DNA of 64,000 nucleotides from Aplidium turbinatum (GCA_918807975.1 OU964919.1:17936001-18000000); one strand, 5' to 3'; positions 1-11,584 are shown, numbered from the stretch's first letter. The notes: generated by a model not told the origin, from the sequence alone. Numbers and translations: made by a program.

Positions 1-750
1 CGCGATCAAGGATTGCATCGTTCGTGAGACGATCTTCCCGACGAGTGCCAGCAAATTACCATAAGTAGACTACAGTATTCTTACGTTAACCTTGGTAATT
101 ATTCTACTAAATCTTCCTGTTGTTCTAACGGCTGTTTTAAAACCACTCGGAAGGGAAAATGTAACCATCAATAGCAGCAAACTTATGCTATGAGCAATAA
201 ATAGTGTATTGTTTTAAACATAAACAAATGCGACAAAGCCAGTAAGAGAATCGTAAAAAATACGATGCAAATCAACGTGACACATCAAATAAGTCTGCTC
301 GATCAATAACAATAACGAACAAACACGTCAGAATCAAAATCTTTTTTTTTTCGTTGCTAATGTCAATTTGTAGCTATAAGTAGGCTAATACGTTGTCGTA
401 TTTTCCATAAGAAATCAAAACGGTTTGTGTTTACTTTTTCACAAGGTTAACATTTCAATCCGAGACTGAAGGGCCCAGATGGCAAAAGTTACCATTCCTA
501 TAGCGACGTTGAAATGATGAAAAAATGTAAATTTTTTTAGATGAAAAAACCATAGGCTGTTCAACAAGCTTTCCACAACAATGTTTGTACAATTTATATT
601 ACTAAACGGCCTCTCCATATGACCCACGTAGTTTCACAAGAACACAACATGTAGTGACATGAAGTTGCCATTTTTACATTGAAACTGTACGTGGCAGAGG
701 GTGAAATAGTAACTTTTGTATGTGAGGAACAAACTGGTTATTACTGAAAC

Positions 751-823
751 GCATTGACGTTTCGACGTATTTTACGTCGAAACAAAAAACGCATTGACGT
801 TTTGACGTACTTTACGTCAAAAC
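751..823. repeat. Tandem pair of ACGT-rich hairpins
   Basis: Two adjacent units of about 33 bases each start with GCATTGACGTTT and carry a dyad in which GTTTCGACGTA (or GTTTTGACGTA) faces TACGTCGAAAC (or TACGTCAAAAC). The second unit differs from the first at a few positions that are compensated across the stem. TGACGT half-sites resemble CREB/ATF sites, but no function is shown. Confidence 0.6.
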
Positions 824-1935
824 AAAATCGTTGCATGAGGCAGTTTACTCGCAGTTAGCGCAAGTTGTCGAAGAAAAAGGTAAGCAATGTTATATTGATC
901 CCGCTCATCTACATTGTCAAACGTTTTTGTTACATAAAAACTTAATCCGCTTTTTATACATCGATCACGTGACTATTATGGATGAGATAAATAGGTTCTT
1001 TACAAAATGTAAGAACAAAAGAAGAAAAAAATAAACATAGGCCTATAGGCTATTATCAAAAAACCATTATGGCATATACGGCGGGAACAATTACAAAAAA
1101 TAAAAAAAAAGTTTAGAGTTGTTTAACACCATTGGCGGATCAAGTCTTGTTCATGCAATAAAACGTGGCATTTGAGCTTTATTTCTACGAATTAATCTTT
1201 TTATCTTTAGCTGAAAATGCAAAATTGTGTTGCATAATCATTTGCTATTTTTCTAGTGCAAACAACTGTTATTGAAAAATGTAGAAAATGGAACTTTTCA
1301 TTTAACGGTACAAAAAGCCTTACAGTAAACAAGTGTAAAGCGTGCCAAAATTAATAATGATTTAAAGTGACGTTACAAGTATTTGAAAAAGTATTTTTGA
1401 TGGTCGCAATGGTAATAAGCTTAAAATGGAACTAATAAATATAAATTATACAGATCAAATTGCAAATTGTGCAGAAAATGTTACAGTGGTACATAATACG
1501 TACGTGGTGTTGCAAAACGTCGAGTCTACAATACGGTATTAAATAAATGTCAGAATACGTTAAATTAGCACATACAACAAATATCGAAACATGGAACATG
1601 ATGGCCATGTTGAAAACATTTTACGAACAAAAGTTGATAATAAATAAATACCGTAAGCAGGTTTTTTTCTTTGTGTCTTTTGAACATATAACCCATGCAG
1701 TACGAGCATTGCTTTCAAACTCAGCGTAGTCACTGCTTTTGTGACTCAGCACAAAATGATTGCTTATGACAGTATGACTAAGCAACAACGGTGTGTTACG
1801 TCGCACAAAGTTTTTTGCTTCAATTTGAAAGTTGCTAAAGAAAGGAGTAAACAACTGGTCGGAACATCCAAGTTCTTTTGTTCTTTCATTGAAACTCTTT
1901 CCGAGTTTCCACCAGCATATGAAGTTACGGGTTCT

Positions 1936-1941
1936 TTTATT
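1936..1941 (-). promoter_or_regulatory. Candidate polyadenylation signal of FGF gene
   Basis: TTTATT on the plus strand is AATAAA in the direction of FGF transcription, about 110 bases beyond the stop codon. It is the first perfect hexamer clear of the stop region. A single hexamer in AT-rich DNA is weak evidence. Confidence 0.35.
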
Positions 1942-2051
1942 GAAGGCAATATCATGCAGATTGTAGCAAGATGCCATCATCTGTGGTGGCTCATCACCTC
2001 GGTGATTATGCGCAAATTGCCGAGTTTTGAAATCTTCAAATTTTGCTTGAT

Positions 2052-2543
2052 TTATTCAAGCTTTTGATCAAATCGCTTTTTTTTATTCATGTTTTTGCGA
2101 TTTTTGCGTTGCTTTTGAGACTTACGGCGATGATTCAGTGACTTTGAGGGACGACCCGACGCTTTTATGACGTCACGTTTTGGGTCAGTGATATCAAACT
2201 TTAATTTAACATCGTCATTCCTAAATTCGTCTCCATTGGGTTCCGACGACGCTCTTTCTTCTGTCACGTGATTTGTCCCATCCAAATTTTTCAAGTCAAC
2301 AGTGACAATTTTCCCTTTTTTTGCAGATAGATAATTGGGATTTTCGGAAGTCGAAGATTGTTTTATTCTGAGAGGTAAAAAGTGAGTCTGCGGGAGCTTG
2401 TGGTTAGCTCTTTTCAGTTTTCTGACTTTTCCTCTTTTGTTGATGTTAAGATAACAGCCCGTACAGGACAAGGACTCGTAGGTGTTTTGCTTGTTGGAAA
2501 GAATTCTTTCAGTGAACTGACAGCGCGCCTTCTTGTACTTCTT
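2052..2543 (-). CDS. FGF gene, last coding exon
   Basis: The acceptor TTTTATTTGCAG lies just upstream and the exon begins in phase 0 with KKYKKARCQF. It carries the C-terminal third of the trefoil: CQFTERIL, NTYES, a YLNINKRGK strand and THFLP. About 103 further residues follow, rich in charged and polar residues and ending in a strongly basic run (HRRKSQKQRKNRKN region). The stop TAA is at 2054-2052. The tail is longer than in most FGFs and could be a matrix- or heparin-binding extension. Confidence 0.88.
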   Translation of the reverse strand, partial: KKYKKARCQFTERILSNKQNTYESLSCTGCYLNINKRGKVRKLKRANHKLPQTHFLPLRIKQSSTSENPNYLSAKKGKIVTVDLKNLDGTNHVTEERASSEPNGDEFRNDDVKLKFDITDPKRDVIKASGRPSKSLNHRRKSQKQRKNRKNMNKKKRFDQKLE

Positions 2544-5500
2544 CTGCAAATAAAAACAGAAAAATAAATGAAAAATATCTTAAATAAACGCAAATCTGCA
2601 GAATTCCAAGCAGTGCTTTTGGAAGCGAAAAATGTGACGTAATTTTCTGCACATTCACTCACTCGGCAAGCAATTAACTGAAGGTCGAAGTTCATTAAAA
2701 ACCAACACACGTTAACAAACATCATTGTGGTGTATTGACTCAGTGCAAAGTGATACTTTAGAAAGAGGCATTCACTTTCAATCGCTTCATTTCATATCGA
2801 TGTCCGGTTAGCAAACTCAGTCTTATGATTTATTTAGTCAACGACTGCAGACGTTGAATCAATGTAGCAAACAATGATCTTATTAGTCAAATGGCGGGAT
2901 GCAAACCACGAAAACCTTCCCTTGATGTTTGAAGTAAACTTTTTGCAACACCGGTAACTACCTTGTTGAAAGATGCTAAAAGTAACAATGGGACAGACTT
3001 CTAATGAAAGCGCCATCATTTTCATGTGGTTTTGGTAGTCCTATCAAGTAAAAAAAATTGAATAAAGAATGTTTGCCTGCCAAATTGTAGTACCGAGTTA
3101 AATTGAAGAAGATTTTTTCTGTGTTTTGCTTTTAAACATCCGGGAATGCAACAGTATCTAGCATACATCATTACCAATTACATTAATTTTCTGAAAATAC
3201 AATGTTTTTATAACGTAGTTTCGTATTGAAAATCAAATATACGAAAAACATGCTGAGGGTGCGTTAAAGGCACTTACTGTTATGACAAAATGTATAAGGA
3301 ACTTCAAAGGGGCCGCTTTGACAATCCGAGAAAACTGTTTATGAATTCACAATAGAACGACGCGAATATAAGCTACTTTCGTTACAGGATTCGATTCGTT
3401 GTTGCTAAATTTTAAACAAACTTTTGATAATTTTAGGCATCTACGCACGCAAGGGTTTGGGATGTCTCTGGTTATAGAAACCCTGCTCGCAAATCGGTCT
3501 GTGTTGCAACGATACAACGTCTGAAAACGTTGAATCAATGTGAAAGCGGTGAAGTTTTTCGAGCCGTGGAAAGTGAACGATTACGCAAGAAGTTCGTTGG
3601 TGAAATGGACCAAGACAGCAAATCCGTCATTTTTACATTGATTCAACGTCTGCACATGCTGAATCAATGTAAAAATGACGGGTTTTGCTATTTCGGGATT
3701 GGCAACTTGACAAAATGTTTTTCGCAATGCAACAATTGAATTGTCAGAATTTTTATATAAAGAGATAAGGAATGCGATAACAGGCTCTGTCAGTGAAGAG
3801 AATTTGATTTCACTTCACAAATGTAAAATTTCCAAACTTGGAAAAGTCGCTGTTAAGAAAAATTTGTAATACAAAGCAAAAAATCTTTGTTAATAATAGC
3901 TTAAAACTTCATCCAAAGAGTATCAATATCAATCAAAGTACAGTAATCTCCAGCAGAAAGCGCCAGTATTCGAGGAGAAATGGCCCACGACGAAAAATCC
4001 CTCATTAAAAAGAACAAAACTTGGGAAAATAATAAACGAAAGCATTTTTGCTAAACGTAGGATGTGTTCCTAACTGTTCGAATTCAACAAACACTGATTC
4101 AACTAACTAAAACAAACAGAATCTTAGAATTTTAAGTTTATTCGTTCGTTCTTTATTATTAGTCAAAAAGGCATAATAGCAAGATAAATGACACGCATTT
4201 GAGTATTTTAAGACAAACGTTTATGATTAGAAACGTGGCCTAGTACATGAGTTTCAACTAATTGCTATCACATTGGTAAGTATGTTGTAAGTTAGAAGAA
4301 ATGTTTAGAAATTTCAAACAAGTCCTCCAACTAATGACAGCACTTTCAAATCGTTAGCTACAGAAGATAGTTTAGTACGACGCACAATTCAACAGTAGCC
4401 TATAGCCCATTAAATATATAACGTGTATAATACAACTTTAAACTTTGGTAGGCCTACCCTCTGTCATTAAGTACTTGTTTGTGTGGTTATGGTGAACTCA
4501 AACATGAAGATAAACAAGACGAAATGCAGTTTCCTGATAAATTGTGGTTGCATCAAATAAAATGTATTTTTAGGGCTTTGTAGCATGAGGTATAAGCTTT
4601 ATTTTATATTTTCCTTTGTTACGACTACTATGAATATTTGCTGTCTGCTCTGTGATGAACGGATTAAAAATGAATGGGTAGCTAAAAATACAACTTCCGT
4701 AACTTTTATCTCTACGGCGACCGTTTATTTCAAAGTTTGCGCAAGTGTCAACTTTGGCATCTACATGTAATTTAGCCTGCTTTCTTCTCAAAACTCTAAG
4801 TCATCAATAGAGCCATTTCTTCTGTGGTCTTTTTGTATTTTAGAGATTAATGTCGGAAGGATTTTATAAATAGTTTTACACGAGCGGATGTACGTAAAGA
4901 ATCAGGGCAGTGGAAGAGGGTATTAAGCAACAAGAACAACATTCATCCCAATCCCTGATGGCTAAAAGTACCGGTTTCTACCCCAACGAGTTACCCCATA
5001 TAGTTACAAAACATGAGCACAACGTCATAATGCTATTGCAGAGGTAAAAGACACAGGCACGATATAACACAAAAATGTTAATGTTAATGGTCATTGAGAA
5101 GGGCTGTTCCTTATCCAACAAAGCCAGAGCGATTTAAATCAGAAATGTTAGATTGGCAAATTGTGTGACCAATGAAGATTTCTTTGAAAATTTAAGTTAC
5201 AGTATCAAAGACATTTAATAGTTTATAATTAATTACGATCTTTTGACTTCTTACCCGAGCTTTGACAGATCCTCGCTTGGTTACACAAATGTATTTTTTT
5301 GCTTTGACGCCCATAATAGCAACTATCCCGCCTTTTCCAACAGCTTTTATTTCCAGCTCACCTAAAAACATAACTCTCGTTAAATCCACGTTTCTCACCA
5401 TATCTTTGTTTTGTCGATACGTGATAAAACATAAAAGTTCCATTTAGGCTACTAACTGAAAAAAACTTACGGAGAAAGTAAACGCAGTTAAAATTTACTC

Positions 5501-8500
5501 CAGTCGAATCATTTACTGCAGATACCGTATTGAAACAAAATATGGAATACCATCCTTGCATGTAGGTTGCTTCATTTGTAGCGTACTGTAGCTGCTCATT
5601 ACATCGTACTTTGATATATAAAACATTAGGATATGAATGAGAGATTTTCACACCAACTTGAAGATATCAAAAAAAAACTACAAAAAGAATGACACTTCTT
5701 TATTTTTAGCTATTTTCGTTTAGCTATTTTCTTTGTCCTCACTGTACGTTTGCAATATTCTTAAAATATCAAAAAGTTGCAAGAGTATTATTTTGGCGTA
5801 AACAACCAGGCTCTTGTTTGTAACATATGTTGCGATGACGACACATGTTGCGATGATATTCTTTTCATGCCAAACAGACCATAGTTACCCGTTATGGGTA
5901 AATGACATTTAACAGTTGGGTGACATGAACGTGTAATCTCTTATATTGTACTTTATTTTTGAAGAAACAGACAGTTTTTCATCCTCAAAATAACATCAAC
6001 CTTGGGGGTCAAAAATTAAATTAAACTTTAGTCCAGCTGTAATTTTATTATGTTTTGACTTTGATCTTTTCCCCATCTGGTTTATTGGACAACTGGGATC
6101 AAACGCAAAGCCCTTCATAACTGGTTAAATAGGGCAGAAGACATGTAATTATGTGTTGATTTATAAAAGTGCGTATGTCATGATGTGACTGGGAAATTTC
6201 TTTTGTATCCTGCTTCTAAATAGGTTTCTAAATTTAAGAAAGCGTCAGACACAAAAAAACCGAGTATTTCTTTGATTTTATTACCCGAAATGATGTTTAT
6301 GGAATTATGGATAACCCACATTACAAAAAGTCTTTAAAGTCTTCAATCAGTGGATTCTGCATGCAGCCGGCACGCTCCACCTGTATGTCAAAGGTGTACT
6401 TGATTGCTCAATATTGCCATAGCTAAAACAATATTGCGCTACCACCACAGGTGGCCAAAAGGTCAACTAGGCACTTTCAAAGGCCCAGCAAAAACAATAT
6501 TTTACCCAACAACGTCCGATCGAATAAAGTTGCAAGTGTTACTTTGCTAAATTTTATCTTTGTAATACTGTTAACGTACAAGATGACCTTTTTGAAGGGA
6601 ATTTAATAAAAGTAGCCTAGATATGAAAACTTGTCACGCTGTCTCATCATACACAACTGCGTAAAGGAACTACCAATACGCGAAACAAGTTCACGAACAA
6701 TTACATTACAACAAGCAAAGATCATTTTTTTTATTGTGGCGACTTAATTTAGCATAAGAAATTCGCAGCCACTATCACATTATATCAACTCCAGAAGCTT
6801 TTTACCATCTTGTCTGATAATAAACCGTGGATGGACATTTCACTACTTTTCGTTGTCCTAAATCCTAGTGTTTAGTGAGTAAGCTTAATCTACCCCTTAC
6901 TGGATCAAAGCAATATTTGACGGTGAGACCGCTAAGAAGATTTCTACCACACTTGTTGCGGCCATTACAAGCTTAGCTTGAGCCTACATGGGTGTGATCC
7001 CAATTATTTTTTCCACGCCAACATGCAATTAATATCAATTTAAACGTAAAGTAGAATTGCGGTGTCAGAATGACGCTGTGTTGCTTTTAACGTATTTCTT
7101 CCGTCTTATCATCAGCGTAAAATAAAATTAACCAATTAACAATATAAAATAACGTTGGTTCCGAATCTCACTAATTTTGCACAATAATTGACTTCAGAAA
7201 AGCAATTTATCAGCTTTTTACAGAAACTGACAGCACAAGAAACGTCGGCAGCAATAAATCTGAGTTTCTTGTTTTTGGACAGTAGAAGTTTGAAAACATG
7301 TTTTGTGGTCGATAAGTTTGTGTTGTTAAGTAGGCTACATGGTTCCCTTCTACAGCAATGGAGAAATAAAAATAAGTAAAAAATCACTGTGTCGTTATTT
7401 CGATATACCACACCTGATTTTGATCAGTGCTTGTAAAGTTATTGACCATGAGGTTCGTACGGGTACTGTTGTTGTCTATTGTATAAAAACCGCAACTCCG
7501 ATAAAAACACGCCAAATTTTCACTATGAATTTATTTTTGGGGATAAAAATTTTGTTAGAAAACAGACATTAATTTGATTCAGCGTTTTGAATAGACTTAG
7601 AAATTCTGTAACTGTTTCAGTGCTGCACGGTTTACGAAAGTACTATTTCTCTACCTGCCTTAGAACTGTTTTAGTTTCAAGACAAAAGCATTCAAAACGC
7701 AGATAGAAAATAAAAATGCCATTACGCGCATGGAAATTTTGAAACACTGTCCATCACCATGCTCAGCTTCAATACTTAATGGAATTGATAACAATATGTC
7801 AACTTCATATCTAGTTGCTTTATTTTCAAAGAGAACTGAATGACTTTGGTCAACACAAGCTGTCAACTGTTGATAAGAACTATTACGCTTACAAAGCACA
7901 CTTTTGAAAATCAATTTTGTCAAAGTACATAAGTTGTGCTGATTCAATGTTTACTTTGGTTAAACCAACGTAAGTGTTACTTAGGTTTATCGGTGTCACT
8001 TAAATTCCACCTATCAATTGCTAATAATATATTTGATAACAGTAAGACAAGAGTCATTCAGTTTATTGAAAACTTCATAATTTATATGAAGTGAGTGAGG
8101 AATTCGCTTGTTTGTTTTGTTTGAAATCATTTTGAATAGCCCGGTCGTTTCACAAAAGAACCTTTTAAAGTAGAGATAAGAATCTTTAAAATTTACTTCG
8201 TGTGTCTCTGGACCAGTTAATACAATTGCGACGAAATAGCTATTAATGATGTGGAGCAAATATGAAACAATAAGACAAATAACTATCCCTGTTTTTCAAA
8301 CACTGGAACAGTCCGCTAGTCTGCGTTGTATAATGTCCTGGTAAATATGTACAATTGTCCACAATACAAGTTTTGAAAAAACGTGACAAACTTACTGTAA
8401 TCACTGCGGATATGTGAGCTTTCCCCTCTCACGGAGCCGTCTTTACCAACAACAAGATGAAACGATTGACCGATTTTGTTGTAAAGTCTTTGCCTTCTTG

Positions 8501-9293
8501 GGGAAGCAGATACATCATGATGATTGGGTTTCTGAGGTAGAACATTCACAGGAAGAGGGTTTGTTTTGTGGTTAGGCTTTCGTCGCCTGTTTTTCTTGTT
8601 TGGTTGTTTTTGACGAGGATGCTTTCTTTTGCTCCCTTTCCGTTTTCCTCCCTTTCTCGGGCGCTTTGGTTTACCAAGAGAGCGCTTTATTTTAACTGAA
8701 AAACTATCGGGGGCCATCTCTGCTGTTGAACTGTCCTTTGTTTGTTGTGGCACAATTTCAGTGTCTTGGACCTGGAAGTCAGTTAAAGTATCATTCCGTT
8801 TTTCAACTAAAAGTGAAGAGGATTTTAGGGAATCGATTTTTGATACGGGGGAACCTTCTGCACATAAAAATAAAATTGCAATCATCAAACACATAAACAG
8901 AAAAGAGATTTTGCTCGTTGAAAACTCAAACACTTCTCGCGGTGACGACTTTGAAGTGGCTAAGGTACTTGAATAGGCTCTTCTCACTTTTGCAAAAGGA
9001 ATTAAAGAAAGCGAACTAGTTGACAGACAGTGATAACGATGTGGCACGTTGGAAAGTTCACAGTATTGCAAGTTACTTGCATCCAAAACACTCCCAATCG
9101 GCTTTTCTCTCGACATAGTTGATGATTGGGATGTGTACTGCAAGGCGCGTTTTTTGTCTTCCTCGATGTTATTTGTTGTATTGCAACTGACAACAGTTTT
9201 ACATGTGGAATATCCGCTTCCGAAAGGTATGGTGGAGTAAAATGTAGCAGTGTTAACCTCTTTCTTGTCCAGTTGCATGCTTTCACACGGCAT
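2052..9293 (-). CDS. Fibroblast growth factor family protein, three coding exons
   Basis: This gene encodes an FGF-family ligand, which in animals binds FGF receptor tyrosine kinases with heparan sulfate. The model joins 9293-8396, 5361-5255 and 2543-2052, giving about 498 residues. The beta-trefoil core spans roughly residues 267-395: RQRLYNKIGQSFHLVVG, then GGIVAIMGVKAKKYICV, then CQFTERIL, NTYES and THFLP. The intron positions match the classical FGF layout: a phase-1 intron before the ELEI segment, then a phase-0 intron before the CxFxE strand. The middle exon is 107 nt against the usual 104, explained by one extra residue (VGKGGIV against VERGVV). A hydrophobic segment at about 129-144 is buried far from the N terminus, followed by a polybasic linker (about 202-243) and a charged tail of about 103 residues. 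The subfamily is not assigned; core details lean slightly to FGF4/5/6. The ATG choice is uncertain (9293, or 9116 for about 439 residues), and an upstream coding exon is possible. Confidence 0.85.
2832..2870. repeat. Short palindromic repeat, partial copy
   Basis: It contains the family centre GACTGCAGACGTTGAATCAA followed by TGTA. The left arm is degraded (TTAGTCAACGA). It matches the right half of the fuller copies at 3618 and 11978. Confidence 0.55.
3491..3550. repeat. Short palindromic repeat, diverged copy
   Basis: The right arm ACGTTGAATCAATGT and centre ACGTCTGAAAACGT are kept, while the left arm (AAATCGGTCTGTGTTGCAAC) is diverged. It lies about 70 bases from the full copy at 3618. 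Confidence 0.5.
3618..3689. repeat. Short palindromic repeat, near-perfect dyad copy
   Basis: The left arm CCGTCATTTTTACATTGATT plus CA pairs perfectly with the right arm TGAATCAATGTAAAAATGAC plus GG around a short centre. The stem extends outward to GCAAA and TTTGC with a small mismatch. This is the best-preserved member of a family seen eight times in the window. Confidence 0.85.
5255..5361 (-). CDS. FGF gene, middle coding exon
   Basis: A 107-nt exon bounded by acceptor TTTTTAG and donor GTAAGA. It enters in phase 1 and leaves in phase 0, as in FGF genes generally. It encodes the ELEIKAVGKGGIVAIMGVKA segment followed by KKYICVTKRGSVKAR, which aligns with the FGF strands usually written LELSPVERGVVSI and ASRFFVAMSSKGKLYG. 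Confidence 0.88.
5362..8395 (-). other. FGF intron between first and middle coding exons
   Basis: A 3.0-kb AT-rich intron bounded by a consensus donor (GTAAGTTT) and acceptor (TTTTTAG). Short open frames within it show no family resemblance. No transposon ends or tandem repeats were recognised. Confidence 0.7.
8396..9293 (-). CDS. FGF gene, first recognised coding exon
   Basis: The exon ends at donor GTAAGTTT in phase 1. It encodes a low-complexity N-terminal region, a hydrophobic stretch (ISFLFMCLMIAILFLC) at about residues 129-144 that could be a signal anchor or late signal peptide, an NDT glycosylation sequon at about 168, and a linker of about 40 residues that is mostly Lys, Arg and Pro with RR/KR processing-like sites. 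The first trefoil strands follow. The reading frame stays open upstream to about 9383 without another ATG. Start 9293 is the first in-frame ATG; 9116 is an alternative. Confidence 0.75.
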
Positions 9294-9383
9294 ATCAGTA
9301 CATGCACAATGAGAAATGTTCGTAGTTTCTGATACCACTTTTAGATTGCAGATAATTTCAAACAAGTTCAAATAAACTACTTA

Positions 9384-10722
9384 TCTTATAAATTAAATAC
9401 TCTACAAAAACAAAAGCATTAAAAATCCTATTATCTTAATCAATTCAAATCATACCAACTTTTCAAATTGAAGTGTACACCTTTCTCCACTTCGCACGCA
9501 TTCTTAAAGTCTAAGCAGCTGTATCTAAGCATAAATTAACCAAATCAAGCAAAGGGCCCCAAATAGGCTATGTTTAGTCTGATAAATTGCGTAAACTGAA
9601 TTTTCTTTTAGTTTTTTTTAAATACACTTTCAAAATAACTTTCATATATTGTAAATTTCGAAAAATTATACAATGAAAAAAAATGACAAAAAAACTGCCT
9701 CTTCTAGTGCTGGAAAATTATTTATGAAAAGACAAATCGTTCTAAAACGAACTGAACAAACGAAAGACAGATACGTGTGTTGTAAGAACAGTTAAACCCG
9801 GCCTCGTTTGATATCGTTGACTTTATAATTGAAAAACTTGTTTCTATCAACGTGTTGCTGGATAAACTGACAACAAATAAATTTATAAATTATTTGCTTT
9901 AGTTGCCTGCGATGGCATCATGTTTGAAGCGTGGCACTGACTTCTAAATTAGTTTTATGCAAACAAAACATCAAGCACTGCACTTTGTCTTTGAACTATG
10001 ACCGCAAATCATGTGCTCACTTAGCCACCCAGCAAGATCTTGTATTTGATGTTCTGGCCACAATACAAAGTAGGTAGCAATCAAACTTCAATGTAATCTG
10101 CTCGGCGGCAAACCTTTCTAGTCTGTTTTAAATCATTCATTCAAAATCCTTTTAAAGACGTGTCGCCTTTTTTTTCTTTTTTATCATCAAATTGAAACTA
10201 CATGTCGCTGTCACCTACGCTTCTTGGTTATGTGACTTGCCTCTTGAAGTGTCTATCGATCTTTCTTCCAAGCATTCAAGCTGCATTGGCGAAAGTTTGA
10301 TGTCAAATTTTCCGCTGAAACTTTCATATTGTTCAATGCTACAGACAAACCGAAGATTTTTTGCTATATCAAATGAAACTCGCCGGTTGTAAGCCTGTGC
10401 TTTAGTCTCATATAAAGCCATTAAATAAAGCGCAGAACAATCGTCTTGAAAAGATTTTCCTATGAACTTATTGATTTGGCTGGAAACTTGAATGCAGACA
10501 AGCGACAACTGATTACTCAAATACAAAATTGCCATTAAAATTGAGAAACCTGCTGTTTTTTAGCTTTGTTAAGCTCCATACGTTTCACAAACAGCTCATT
10601 AAATCTTTAACAATTAGACTAATCTAACTTGTTTACTTGGAAACTACTGAGCTCTTTCAACCGATTATAATATTTTTCATTGGAAGCATTTTGCTTAGAC
10701 ATAGTGTTTAAAACTCCACTCG
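9384..10722. other. Upstream flank of FGF gene, nothing assigned
   Basis: This probably holds the FGF promoter or a missing first exon, but no motif decides it. A minus-strand open frame at 10535-10215 begins MAILYLSNQLSLVCIQVSSQ, which looks mildly like a signal peptide. Its 106 residues match no family I know, so it is not called as a gene. Confidence 0.4.
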
Positions 10723-10778
10723 TTTTGTATTGATTCAATATTTGAAGACGTTGAATCTATGCAAAAAAATACCGATTT
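10723..10778. repeat. Short palindromic repeat, diverged copy
   Basis: TTGTATTGATTCAATA, then GACGTTGAATCTATGCAAAA. The stem is recognisable, but the arms have drifted and the outer parts are lost. Confidence 0.5.
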
Positions 10779-10860
10779 TTTTCGAGTTAAGAAGTAACAA
10801 AACTGGTATTGTCACTTAGGCCTACTCTTGTTCTGGGTAATCTTGGTTAAGGACATTGTT

Positions 10861-11584
10861 GCGGTGTTGCCACTTTCTTGCCATGGAAAAGTACTAGATT
10901 TGACTAAAAAAACACTAGATTCACAAAAAAAACACTAGCATCATAAATACACAATCATTTACATGCATAATGTACAAAATAACAGCCAATGGCGTTAGAG
11001 AGTGTTGAAAGTCCTTAAAATTTCAAAGTAGAACTGAATTTCCTTGAAAGTGAGAGCCCTGAAGTCATAGCCGTAGGAGAGTAAAACACTTTGGGGGGCA
11101 AACAAAATTTTCCCCAAATTTAGCCTTTGCAAACATATTGTCAAAAACGCAATATTACTCACAATCATCTGTGAGGTACGGTAGTGTAGTCTAAGAACTC
11201 CACACTTATCAAATGTAAGCGACGTAATGTAAGCCTCCGGTACCATATGGTAGGCTACGCTACCTACTTTAGCCTACTTTGAACACTTTTCACAGTCATT
11301 TGTGTATTTTTTAAAGTATTTATGCCTCAAATTTGGTCATCATTGGGTGTACCTAGACAAAAAACTCGAGTCCACTTTGAAAAGCACTACAAACACATTG
11401 ATGCAGGTGCAGCCAAACAAAAATAGGTGGGGCTACTTTGAACACTGTCCAAACTTATGCACACCAACATAGCGGTAAATCGCTAAAAAAACACTAGATA
11501 GCAAAAAAAAAACACTAGAACACTAGATGCAACCCAAAAACACTAGATCTAGTGGAAAAACACTAGGAGTGGCAGTGGCACCAC
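10861..11584. mobile_element. Miniature element with subterminal ACTAGA arrays
   Basis: Both ends carry clusters of the motif AAAAACACTAGA: about three copies at 10888-10940 and about five at 11487-11565. The outer ends are loosely inverted (GGTGTTGCCACT at the left, AGTGGCAGTGGCACC at the right). Subterminal motif arrays are typical of hAT-like elements. No clean target duplication was found, so the boundaries are approximate. Confidence 0.5.
11066..11180. repeat. Dispersed repeat, copy A (partner at 29828)
   Basis: Starts CATAGCCGTAGGAGAGTAAA and continues through a CAAA-rich stretch to ATTACTCACAATC. The same sequence with scattered differences is at 29828-29945. The family is not identified; it lies inside the ACTAGA-bearing element. 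Confidence 0.65.

Larger units (their letters stand above)
1..2051. other. Downstream flank of FGF gene, no gene seen
   Basis: AT-rich sequence with short open frames lacking codon character or family resemblance. It contains the probable FGF 3' UTR: TTTATT at 1936-1941 is AATAAA on the minus strand, about 110 bases past the stop codon, and another lies at 1178-1183. The only other structure seen is the ACGT hairpin repeat at 751-823. Confidence 0.5.
2544..5254 (-). other. FGF intron between middle and last coding exons
   Basis: A 2.7-kb intron with GT and AG ends in frame with both exons. It holds three members of the short palindromic repeat family (2832-2870, 3491-3550, 3618-3689). No other coding sequence or structured element was recognised. 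Confidence 0.75.

Noticed and set aside
1741-2067. 108-residue plus-strand frame overlapping the FGF 3' UTR
   Set aside because: It lies opposite the FGF gene, lacks family resemblance and probably is chance.
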